This document shows positions 17,468 through 24,030 of a stretch of 64,000 nucleotides of DNA, piece by piece. Location: NCBI GenBank assembly GCA_016793635.1, contig JAEUMD010000025.1, forward strand, positions 1-64,000, in the 5' to 3' direction. Positions within the stretch are counted from its first letter, which is position 1; every line of letters begins with the position of its first letter. The position numbers and the translations under genes are program-made. Origin of the DNA: Hyphomicrobiaceae bacterium. Its GTDB lineage: Bacteria > Pseudomonadota > Alphaproteobacteria > Rhizobiales > Hyphomicrobiaceae. The notes under the pieces are model-generated. The model was not told where the DNA came from and made no database searches. It saw only the letters and a program-made list of their open reading frames with translations.

Positions 17468-18088
17468 ATGGCGCGTCCGGGCGACCCGAAAGGACACTAT
17501 TCGAGGCTGGGCATCGCCGTCTGGGCGACCCAGCAGGCGATCGATATCGCCTTCCAGGCGCGCATGCGCGAGCTCGAGCCCGATCGCAATCCGCCATCCG
17601 ATGCGGCCGGGCGACGCGAGGCGATCCTCGAGGCGCATCGGACGCTCTCGGACCCGGTGCTTCGCCGCGCCTATGACGCCGAAAGCGCCGTCCCCGACGA
17701 CGACGAGGCCGATGCCGATCCGGCGACCGCGGCGCCGGCATCGCCGTGGTATCGCCAGCGGCCGCTGCTGTTCGGCGTCGTCGCCTCGGCGACGATGGCG
17801 CTGATCGCAGCGGCGATCGTCCGCACGCCGGGACCCATGGTGCCGGCGCCGGCCCGGGCGCTGACGCCGCCGCCGATGGCCGTCGTGCCGCGCTACGAGC
17901 GCCGCGTCGTCACCGGCTCCGGCGTCAACTTGCGGCTGGGCCCCGGCACCGAGCACGCGCTTGCCGGCCGCGTCGCCCGTGGCGAGACGGTCGACCTGCT
18001 GCAGGCGGAGACGGACGGCTGGGCCCATGTCCGCCTCGGCGACGGTCGCCGCGGCTATATCGCGGCCCGGTTCCTGACGGCGCCCTGA
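17468..18088 (+). CDS. Membrane protein with degenerate J-like domain and SH3b domain
   Basis: A 206-residue protein with an unusual build. Residues 8-71 read like a DnaJ domain (GHYSRLGIAVWATQQAIDIAFQARM ... HRTLSDPVLRRAYD), but HPD is replaced by EPD at 37-39. A transmembrane helix follows at about 100-118, then a Pro-rich linker, then a bacterial SH3 domain at about 146-206 (VNLRLGPGTEHALAGRVARGE ... RGYIAARFL). The SH3 part should be periplasmic and may bind peptidoglycan. With the histidine of HPD lost, DnaK stimulation is doubtful. It follows soxZ by 56 nt on the same strand; a link to Sox is unproven. Confidence 0.75.
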   Translation: MARPGDPKGHYSRLGIAVWATQQAIDIAFQARMRELEPDRNPPSDAAGRREAILEAHRTLSDPVLRRAYDAESAVPDDDEADADPATAAPASPWYRQRPLLFGVVASATMALIAAAIVRTPGPMVPAPARALTPPPMAVVPRYERRVVTGSGVNLRLGPGTEHALAGRVARGETVDLLQAETDGWAHVRLGDGRRGYIAARFLTAP

Positions 18089-18101
18089 CAAAAGCTCGAT
18101 C

Positions 18102-18830
18102 TTGCTTGCAGGCGGGTTGAGCTATCGCATACTGTATACAAAACTGCTGGAGAGCCTTCTGCAGCCGCTCGCTACCGCCTCGCCGCTGGCCGATCGCGTG
18201 TACCAGTCGATCGTCGATGCGATCTGCGAGGGGCGCTTTGCCCCTGGCGAGCGGCTGACCCAGGAGGATCTGGCGGAGCGGCTCCAGGTCTCGCGCCAGC
18301 CGGTGCTGCAGGCGATGGCGCTGCTCAAGGCCCAGGGCTTCGTCGAGGAAGCCGGCCGGCGCGGAGTCCGGGTGGCGCCGGTCGAGGCGCCGCAGATCGT
18401 CCGGCTCTACGAGGTACGCGGCGCGCTGGATGCGCTTGCCGCCCGTCTTGCCGCCCGCGACGGCGCTGCCGAGGCGAAAGCGCGCGGACCCGCTCTGATC
18501 GAGGCCGGACGCAAGGCGATCGCCGGGGGCGACCGCGGCCGGCTGATCGCCGCCGACCAGGACTTCCACCAGCTTCTCTACGGCCTCTCGCGCAATCCGC
18601 TCATCGGCGAGAGCGCCGGCATGCATTGGCGCCACATCCGCCGCGCGATGGGTGCCGTGCTCGACGATCCGGACGAGCACCGCCCCGTGTGGGACGAGCA
18701 CGCCGCGATCCTCGCCGCGATCGCCGAGGGCGACGAGGTGCAAGCCGAAGTCCGGGCGCGCGCCCATGCCGAGGCCGCCGCCCAACGTCTTTCCCGCCGC
18801 ATCCAAGCCGCCGCCCTCGTGGCTGCCTAA
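18102..18830 (+). CDS. GntR family transcriptional regulator, FCD type (start uncertain)
   Basis: The protein has an N-terminal winged helix (LADRVYQSIVDAICEGRFAPGERL, then LTQEDLAERLQVSRQPVLQAM) and an FCD effector domain with likely metal-binding residues in ADQDFHQLLY, MHWRHIRR and WDEHAAIL. It should repress or activate the downstream dioxygenase/oxidoreductase genes in response to a small acid. The start is unclear: the earliest in-frame codon is the TTG at 18102, but a TGTATACA palindrome lies inside that stretch, which looks like upstream regulatory DNA. A CTG at 18159 with GGAGAG before it is an alternative. The DNA-binding domain begins at about 18186. Confidence 0.82.
   Translation: MLAGGLSYRILYTKLLESLLQPLATASPLADRVYQSIVDAICEGRFAPGERLTQEDLAERLQVSRQPVLQAMALLKAQGFVEEAGRRGVRVAPVEAPQIVRLYEVRGALDALAARLAARDGAAEAKARGPALIEAGRKAIAGGDRGRLIAADQDFHQLLYGLSRNPLIGESAGMHWRHIRRAMGAVLDDPDEHRPVWDEHAAILAAIAEGDEVQAEVRARAHAEAAAQRLSRRIQAAALVAA
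18133..18140. promoter_or_regulatory. Possible operator of the GntR regulator
   Basis: TGTATACA is a perfect 8-bp palindrome in a short AT-rich patch of otherwise very GC-rich DNA, about 45 nt before the first codons of the winged-helix domain. FCD-type GntR regulators often bind cores of this form. It may be the autoregulatory site. Confidence 0.4.
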
Positions 18831-18865
18831 GGGGGCGGCCGCGTGACGTCAGAAAAGGAAACGCC

Positions 18866-19660
18866 ATGAAGCTCTCCGACGCCCAGGTCGCCCAGTTCCA
18901 GAAGGACGGCTTCCTCGCGATCCCGGACCTGTTCTCGAAGGAAGAGGTCGCGATCCTGAAGGGCGAGGTGCCCGCTCTCTACGCCGAGCGGCGGCCGGAG
19001 AACGTGCGCGAGAAGACCGGCGACGTGGTCCGCACCAACTTCGCCGCGCACACATACAACCCGGTCTACAAGGCGCTGTCGCGCCATCCGCGCATGATCG
19101 GGCCGGCGATGCAGCTCCTGGGCGGGCCGATCTACATCCATCAGCACAAGATCAACGGCAAGGCCGCCTTCGACGGCGACGTCTGGCAGTGGCACCAGGA
19201 CTACGGCACCTGGAAGAACGACGACGACATGCCGAACTGCCACGCGATGAACCTCGCGATCTTCCTCGACGAGGTGAACGAGTTCAACGGACCCCTGATG
19301 TTCATCCCGGGCAGCCATCGCGAGGGCGTGCTCAAGGCCGGCCACGATCTCACCACCACGAGCTATCCGCTCTGGACCATCGACCACGCGACGATCCGGA
19401 AGCTGGTCGAGCGCGGCGGCATCGTGGCGCCGAAGGGCGGGCCGGGCACGGCTCTGTTCTTCCACGGCAACCTGGTCCACGGCTCGACCTCGAACATGTC
19501 GCCATGGGACCGCCTGATCGCCTATGTCAGCGCCAACCGCGTAGACAACGCGATCCGCCGCTTCAAGCGCCCGGAATACATCGCGCATCGCGACTTCACG
19601 CCGATCGAGATGGGGTCCGACGACAGCCTTCTGCAGTTCCGGAAGAAGGCCGCGGAGTAA
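18866..19660 (+). CDS. Phytanoyl-CoA dioxygenase family protein
   Basis: A 264-residue Fe(II)/2-oxoglutarate oxygenase. The iron ligands are H110 and D112 in WQWHQDYGTW and H205 in NLVHGS; R216 in SPWDRLIAY probably binds 2-oxoglutarate. The WHQDYGTWKNDDDMP segment resembles the ectoine hydroxylase branch, but no ectoine genes are near. The ATG is preceded by AAAAGGAA. It follows the GntR gene by 35 nt and precedes the SAF oxidoreductase by 4 nt, so it is probably part of a catabolic operon. The hydroxylated substrate is unknown. Confidence 0.87.
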   Translation: MKLSDAQVAQFQKDGFLAIPDLFSKEEVAILKGEVPALYAERRPENVREKTGDVVRTNFAAHTYNPVYKALSRHPRMIGPAMQLLGGPIYIHQHKINGKAAFDGDVWQWHQDYGTWKNDDDMPNCHAMNLAIFLDEVNEFNGPLMFIPGSHREGVLKAGHDLTTTSYPLWTIDHATIRKLVERGGIVAPKGGPGTALFFHGNLVHGSTSNMSPWDRLIAYVSANRVDNAIRRFKRPEYIAHRDFTPIEMGSDDSLLQFRKKAAE

Positions 19661-19664
19661 TCGG

Positions 19665-21035
19665 ATGAACCTCCACGCCCTCCTCGCCAAGCGCGCGGCC
19701 GCCGGCAAGCCGGTGCGCGTCGGGCTGATCGGCGCCGGCAAGTTCGGCTCGATGTTCCTGGCGCAGGCGCTGACCACGCCGGGCATGCATGTCGCCGCCG
19801 TCGCCGATCTCAAGCGCGACCGTGCCGCCGCCTCGCTCGCGCGCGTCGGCTGGAAGCCCGAGCAATTCGCCGCGTCGTCGTTGACGGACGCCCTCGCCAG
19901 GGGCACGACCTGGCTCACCGAAGACTCGATGGCGATGATCGCGGGCGACGGCATCGAGGTGATCATCGACGCGACCGGCTCGCCGCCGGCCGGCATCGCG
20001 CATGCACGCGCCGCGTTCCGCGCGGCCAAGCACGTGGTCATGGTGAACGTCGAGGCAGATGCGCTCGTCGGCCCGATGCTGGCGCGCGAGGCGGAGAAGG
20101 CCGGCGTCGTCTATTCGCTCGCCTACGGCGACCAGCCGGCGCTGATCGCCGAGATGGTCGATTGGGCGCGCGCCGCGGGATTCGAGGTGACCGCCGCCGG
20201 CAAGGGGACCAAGTACCTGCCCGTCTACCACGCCTCGACGCCGGAGACGGTGTGGGGCCATTACGGCTTCTCGGCTAGCCAAGTCGCCTCGGGCGACTTC
20301 AACGCGCAGATGTTCAATTCCTTCCTCGACGGCACCAAGTCGGCGATCGAAATGACCGCGGTCGCCAACGCCACCGGACTTTCGGCGCCGTCGGACGGAC
20401 TGCTGTTCCCGCCCTGCGGCGTCGACGATCTGGCGCATGCGCTCAGGCCGAAATCGGAAGGCGGCGTGCTCGACGGCAACGGCAAGGTCGAAGTGATCTC
20501 CTCGCTCGAGCGCGACGGGAGGCCGGTGTTCCGCGACCTCCGCTGGGGCGTCTACGTCGTGTTCGAGGGCGCGACCCAGTACGTGCGCGACTGCTTCAAG
20601 CAGTACGGGCTGGTGACCGACTCCAGCGGCCGTTACACCGCGATGTACAAGCCCTATCACCTGATCGGGCTCGAGCTCGGCATCTCGGTCCTGTCGGCGG
20701 CGCTGCGCCGCGAGGCGACCGGCGTCGCTACCGGCTTCCGTGCCGATGCGGTCGCGACCGCCAAGCGCGACCTGGCGCCTGGCGAGCTGTTGGACGGCGA
20801 GGGCGGCTACACCGTCTGGGGCAAATGCCTGCCGGCCGAACGTTCGCTTTCGCTCGGTGCGCTGCCGATCGGGCTCGCGCATGGGCTCAAGCTCAAGCGC
20901 GCGGTGAAGGCCGGAACGGTCGTCGGCTGGGCCGATGTCGCGACCGACGGCGTCTCGTCCTTGATGGATCAGGCGATCCGCGCCCGCCGCGAGATGGAAG
21001 AGACGGCGCGCGGCGTGGCCCGCGCGGCGCAGTAG
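19665..21035 (+). CDS. NAD(P)-binding oxidoreductase with C-terminal SAF domain
   Basis: A 456-residue protein with a Rossmann motif at about 17-30 (VRVGLIGAGKFGSM) and a homoserine-dehydrogenase-like fold (DATGSP near 104-109, HVVMVNVEADALVG). A C-terminal SAF domain follows from about 365 (RDLAPGELLDGEGGYTVWGK ... LPIGLAHGLKLKRAVKAGTVVGWADV). Proteins of this build occur in sugar-acid catabolic clusters. Together with the GntR regulator and the PhyH dioxygenase it suggests an uptake-independent degradation step, but the substrate cannot be named. Confidence 0.83.
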   Translation: MNLHALLAKRAAAGKPVRVGLIGAGKFGSMFLAQALTTPGMHVAAVADLKRDRAAASLARVGWKPEQFAASSLTDALARGTTWLTEDSMAMIAGDGIEVIIDATGSPPAGIAHARAAFRAAKHVVMVNVEADALVGPMLAREAEKAGVVYSLAYGDQPALIAEMVDWARAAGFEVTAAGKGTKYLPVYHASTPETVWGHYGFSASQVASGDFNAQMFNSFLDGTKSAIEMTAVANATGLSAPSDGLLFPPCGVDDLAHALRPKSEGGVLDGNGKVEVISSLERDGRPVFRDLRWGVYVVFEGATQYVRDCFKQYGLVTDSSGRYTAMYKPYHLIGLELGISVLSAALRREATGVATGFRADAVATAKRDLAPGELLDGEGGYTVWGKCLPAERSLSLGALPIGLAHGLKLKRAVKAGTVVGWADVATDGVSSLMDQAIRARREMEETARGVARAAQ

Positions 21036-21041
21036 CGCCGC

Positions 21042-22346
21042 TCAGGCGCGAGGCTTCGCCTCCGGACGCAGCTTCTCGATCCCCATCAGCTTCATGACAA
21101 GGTGCTCGTAGCCGGGCTCGCTGGTCCCCTTGCGCACCTTGCGGAGGAAGTACTTCTCGAAGGCGACCTTGGCCGCGTGGACCCAGTAGCCCTGGCTCGA
21201 CCAGTTGACGTTGCGCGGCGGGATCTGCGGCTGGGCGACGAAAGCGATGCCGTCATTGCCGAAGTCGGCCAAGCACACGGCATTCCAGGTTGGCTCGCGC
21301 GTCGGCTCCCTGCCCGCGAGGAGGTCGCGGATGTTGTGGGCGACGGCCGTCACCATCGACTCGATCATGTAGCCCGTCTTGGGCACACCGACCGGTACCG
21401 GCGTCGCCTCGACCGGCGGGATCGCGACGCAGACGCCGACCGCGAAGACGTTCGGGAAGGTAGGATTGCGCTGGAACCTGTCGACCAGCACGAAGCCGCG
21501 CGGATTGGTGAGGCTCGCGATCCACGTGCCGTCATCCTGCTTGAGGCAAGGGCTTCCGCGGAAGGCTGGGATGAACATGGAGAGCTTGGCGGGCAGGGTC
21601 TGCGAGCGCTTGGCGCCGCCGTCCTCGCCGACTTCCGTCACCGTGACGCTGTCGGGAGCGACCCGGTCGACCTTTGCGCTGGTGATCCATTTGACGTCGC
21701 GGTCGCGGAAGGCGGACTCGAGCATGCCTTTCGTGTCCCCGACTCCGCCCAGGCCGAGATGGCCGACATAGGGTTCGGAAGTGACGAAGGTGATCGGCAC
21801 GCGGTCGCGGATCTTCCGCTTGCGGAGGTCGGTGACCACCATCATCGCGAACTCGTAGGCCGGTCCGAAGCACGACGCACCCTGCACCGCGCCAATCACC
21901 ATGGGGCCGGGATCCGCGCAGAAGCGCTCCCAGCGCTCGGCGGCGGCGGCCGCGTGGTCGACGTGGCAGACGGAGATCGAGTTGTGCTCGGGGCCAAGCC
22001 CCTCGATCTCGTCGAAGGCGAGCGCGGGGCCTGTCGCGATGACGAGGTAGTCGTACGAAAGGCGGCTGCCGTCGCGGAGCTCGACGGCATTCTCCTTCGC
22101 ATGGACGAGCCGGACGCCGGCTGCCGAGAAGCCGATGCCTTTGCGGGCGAACACTTCGGGGAGGTGGACCTTGACCTGCTCGGGCTTTCGCCATCCGAGC
22201 GTCACCCACGGATTCGATGGGACGAACTGGAACCACTCCGAATCGGAGACCGCCATGATCTCCGCGTCGCCGCCGAGGAGGTCCCGAAGCTCGAAAGCCA
22301 TCGGCACGCCGCCGATGCCCGCACCCACCACGATGATCTTCGTCAT
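21042..22346 (-). CDS. sqr: Sulfide:quinone oxidoreductase
   Basis: A 434-residue flavoprotein that oxidises sulfide to polysulfide or persulfide and reduces quinone at the inner membrane. The FAD motif VVGAGIGGVPMAFEL is at 6-20. Three cysteines stand where SQR needs them: C127, C159 (GASCFGPAYEF) and C358 (AVCLADFG). The 32-residue gap between the first two equals that of the Aquifex enzyme. PVPVGVPKTGYMIESM contacts FAD. It is the last gene of an ArsR-DUF2892-SQR operon and ends convergently with the SAF oxidoreductase. A flavocytochrome c sulfide dehydrogenase subunit is less likely, as there is no Tat signal or cytochrome partner. Confidence 0.9.
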   Translation of the reverse strand: MTKIIVVGAGIGGVPMAFELRDLLGGDAEIMAVSDSEWFQFVPSNPWVTLGWRKPEQVKVHLPEVFARKGIGFSAAGVRLVHAKENAVELRDGSRLSYDYLVIATGPALAFDEIEGLGPEHNSISVCHVDHAAAAAERWERFCADPGPMVIGAVQGASCFGPAYEFAMMVVTDLRKRKIRDRVPITFVTSEPYVGHLGLGGVGDTKGMLESAFRDRDVKWITSAKVDRVAPDSVTVTEVGEDGGAKRSQTLPAKLSMFIPAFRGSPCLKQDDGTWIASLTNPRGFVLVDRFQRNPTFPNVFAVGVCVAIPPVEATPVPVGVPKTGYMIESMVTAVAHNIRDLLAGREPTREPTWNAVCLADFGNDGIAFVAQPQIPPRNVNWSSQGYWVHAAKVAFEKYFLRKVRKGTSEPGYEHLVMKLMGIEKLRPEAKPRA

Positions 22347-22471
22347 GGCGCTCTCCTTCTGCGCGCGCTGCCACCGAGGCCGCGGTCCGGCGAGCGGGCC
22401 TTGATCTCGATCAAGGAGCGCGCGCCGGCTTCCGTCACCATGGCCTCATGGGAGCGAGGCGGGTTCCGAAC

Positions 22472-22675
22472 TCAGTTGAACGCGCAGCCCGGTCGCGCGC
22501 CGAGGCGCTTGAAGACGATCGCCGCCGGGCAGAAGCCGGTGAGCGACGCCTGGATCAGGTTGATCCCGACGAAGGCGTTGAGCAGGAACCAGTAGGGGCT
22601 GTGGAAATAGCCGAGCGCGAGGCTGGCCAGGACCATGAAGCCTGCGAAGGCCATGACGGCTTTGTCGATCGACAT
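22472..22675 (-). CDS. DUF2892 (YgaP-like) membrane protein
   Basis: A 67-residue protein with two hydrophobic segments (about 7-25 and 28-52) and the conserved FVGINLIQASLTGFCPAAIVFKRLG of the DUF2892 family. This domain is the membrane anchor of rhodanese YgaP in E. coli, and here it stands alone. It lies between the ArsR repressor and SQR with a GGAG-type ribosome site, as in other sulfide-response operons. Its biochemical role is unknown; two cysteines (one in the FCPA motif) could carry sulfane sulfur. Confidence 0.88.
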   Translation of the reverse strand: MSIDKAVMAFAGFMVLASLALGYFHSPYWFLLNAFVGINLIQASLTGFCPAAIVFKRLGARPGCAFN

Positions 22676-22696
22676 CGGAGTCTCCTTTCGAGAGCG

Positions 22697-22990
22697 CTAG
22701 TTGCAGTAGAGGCGGTAGAGGAGGCCGATCACCTTCCGGGCCTCCGGACTGGCGAGCGAGTAGTAGATCGTCTGGGCTTCGCGGCGGGTCGCGACCAGGC
22801 CGTCGCGCCGCAGCTTCGCCAGGTGCTGGGACAGCGGCGACTGCTTCAGCCCGACGAGCTTCTCCAGCTCGCCGACCGAACGCTCCCCGTCGTGCAGTTC
22901 GCACAGGATCATCAGGCGGTAGGGGTTCGACAGGGCGCGCATCAGGCCCGTCGCCTCGTCCGCCCGCTTCTTCATCGCCCGTATATTCAT
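22697..22990 (-). CDS. ArsR family repressor, SqrR/BigR-like persulfide sensor
   Basis: A 97-residue winged-helix protein (ALSNPYRLMILCELHDGERSVGELEKLVGL ... LSQHLAKLRRDGLVATRREAQTIYYSLA). It has just two cysteines, C30 and C96. Their 66-residue spacing equals that of C41 and C107 in SqrR, which form an intramolecular polysulfide bridge on exposure to persulfide. The metal-site cysteines of ArsR/SmtB (CxC) are missing. The ATG at 22990 lies 7 nt after a -10 element, so the mRNA may be leaderless; ATG at 22975 is the alternative. It heads the DUF2892-SQR operon and faces an RND operon. Confidence 0.88.
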   Translation of the reverse strand: MNIRAMKKRADEATGLMRALSNPYRLMILCELHDGERSVGELEKLVGLKQSPLSQHLAKLRRDGLVATRREAQTIYYSLASPEARKVIGLLYRLYCN

Positions 22991-22992
22991 AT

Positions 22993-23020
22993 TTGCTAAA
23001 TTAGATATAGCTAATATATA
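22993..23020 (+). promoter_or_regulatory. Possible promoter of the RND operon
   Basis: On the plus strand TTGCTA (22993-22998) and TATATA (23015-23020) are 16 bp apart and overlap the same palindrome. If used, the RND operon and the arsR operon would share one operator. The adaptor gene ATG follows 29 nt later with GGAG at a 7-nt distance. Confidence 0.4.
22997..23018. promoter_or_regulatory. Palindromic operator between divergent sulfide-repressor and RND operons
   Basis: A 22-bp imperfect palindrome whose core is ATTAG-N6-CTAAT, with one mismatched pair further out. It covers the spacer and -10 of the arsR promoter and is the most AT-rich stretch in the region. This is where an ArsR-type repressor would bind. 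Because it lies between two divergent operons it could control both. Confidence 0.65.
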
Positions 23021-23026
23021 TGTCAA
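22998..23026 (-). promoter_or_regulatory. Sigma70-type promoter of the arsR-DUF2892-sqr operon
   Basis: Read on the minus strand: a perfect -35 TTGACA (23026-23021), a 17-bp spacer and -10 TAATTT (23003-22998). Transcription would begin at about 22991-22990, at the first ATG of the repressor. Confidence 0.75.
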
Positions 23027-23049
23027 GTGTCCTTCGACGGAGTGACGTG

Positions 23050-24030
23050 ATGATCTTCAGGCTTCCAAGCTTCGCGGCGGCGTTGATCGCCCTGTTGCCG
23101 GCGGCGTTCGCCGCCGAGCCGGGCCACCCGGTGGCCCGCGTCGACGTCGACGACCGCAAGGCGGTGATCGCGACCGTGGAGACCTTGCGCGAAGTCCAGG
23201 CCCGGGCCCGGATCGGCGGCACGGTCGGACAGCTTCTCGTGCGCGAAGGCGATCGGATCGCGGCGGGCGGCCGCATCGCGCTGGTCGTCGACGAGAAGCT
23301 CGCGCTACAGGTCCAGGCCGTCGACGCCCGGATCCAGGCGCAGCAGGCGCAACGCGACCAGGCGCGCATCGACTTCGACCGGGCCGAGGACCTGCGCCGG
23401 TCCGGCACGGTTGCCCAGGCCCGCGTCGACGAGGCCAGGACCCGTCTCGACGTGGCGGAGAGGACCCTCCGCGCCGTCCGCGCCGAACGCGACGTGCTTC
23501 TCCAGCAGTCGGCCGAAGGCGCGGTTCTCTCGCCGGGGCCCGGCCGCGTCCTCCGCGTTCCGGTGAACGAGCGCAGCGTCGTGCTCGCCGGCGACGCCAT
23601 CGCAATGATCGCGACCGACGCCTATGTGCTTCGGCTCCGGCTGCCCGAGCGGCACGCCCTCAGCCTCAAGGCCGGAGACACGATCCTGGTCGGCGCGCGC
23701 GGCCTGCAGGCGTCCGGAGCGCCGGAGATCCTGCGCCCCGGGCGGGTCGTCCTGGTCTATCCGCAGATCGACCAGGGGCGCGTCGTCGCCGATGTCGAGG
23801 TCGACGGGCTCGGCGACTACTTCGTCGGGGAGAGGACGCGCGTCTATGTCTCCACCGGAACACGAAGCGCCTTCGTCGTCCCGCCGGACCTCGTGGCCAG
23901 GCGTCATGGCGTCGACTACGTGCGGCTCGCCAACGGCACCGACGTCGTGGTTCAGGTCGGCGCCGCCACCGACAAGGGCATCGAGATCCTTGCCGGGCTT
24001 CGCGACGGCGACCGGGTGATCAAGCCATGA
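23050..24030 (+). CDS. RND efflux periplasmic adaptor subunit
   Basis: A 326-residue membrane-fusion protein: signal peptide ending at about AFAAE (22), a split biotinyl/lipoyl hairpin domain (QARARIGGTVGQLLVREGDRI and GAVLSPGPGRVLRVPVNERSVV) around a short coiled coil (about 85-150), then beta-barrel and membrane-proximal domains. It links the inner-membrane pump to an outer-membrane channel; no channel gene is adjacent. The ATG has GGAG 7 nt upstream. Stop and start overlap the pump gene by 4 nt. Confidence 0.9.
   Translation: MIFRLPSFAAALIALLPAAFAAEPGHPVARVDVDDRKAVIATVETLREVQARARIGGTVGQLLVREGDRIAAGGRIALVVDEKLALQVQAVDARIQAQQAQRDQARIDFDRAEDLRRSGTVAQARVDEARTRLDVAERTLRAVRAERDVLLQQSAEGAVLSPGPGRVLRVPVNERSVVLAGDAIAMIATDAYVLRLRLPERHALSLKAGDTILVGARGLQASGAPEILRPGRVVLVYPQIDQGRVVADVEVDGLGDYFVGERTRVYVSTGTRSAFVVPPDLVARRHGVDYVRLANGTDVVVQVGAATDKGIEILAGLRDGDRVIKP

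Noticed and set aside
16253-18088. A full Sox thiosulfate-oxidation cluster
   Set aside because: Only soxY and soxZ with a cytochrome are present; no soxAX, soxB or soxCD in the window.
18866-19660. Ectoine hydroxylase EctD
   Set aside because: Motif similarity only; no ectABC nearby and the protein is shorter than EctD (about 300 residues).
22697-22990. An arsenic or metal-responsive ArsR repressor
   Set aside because: No CxC or C-terminal His/Asp metal site; two cysteines with SqrR spacing and SQR in the operon argue for sulfide.
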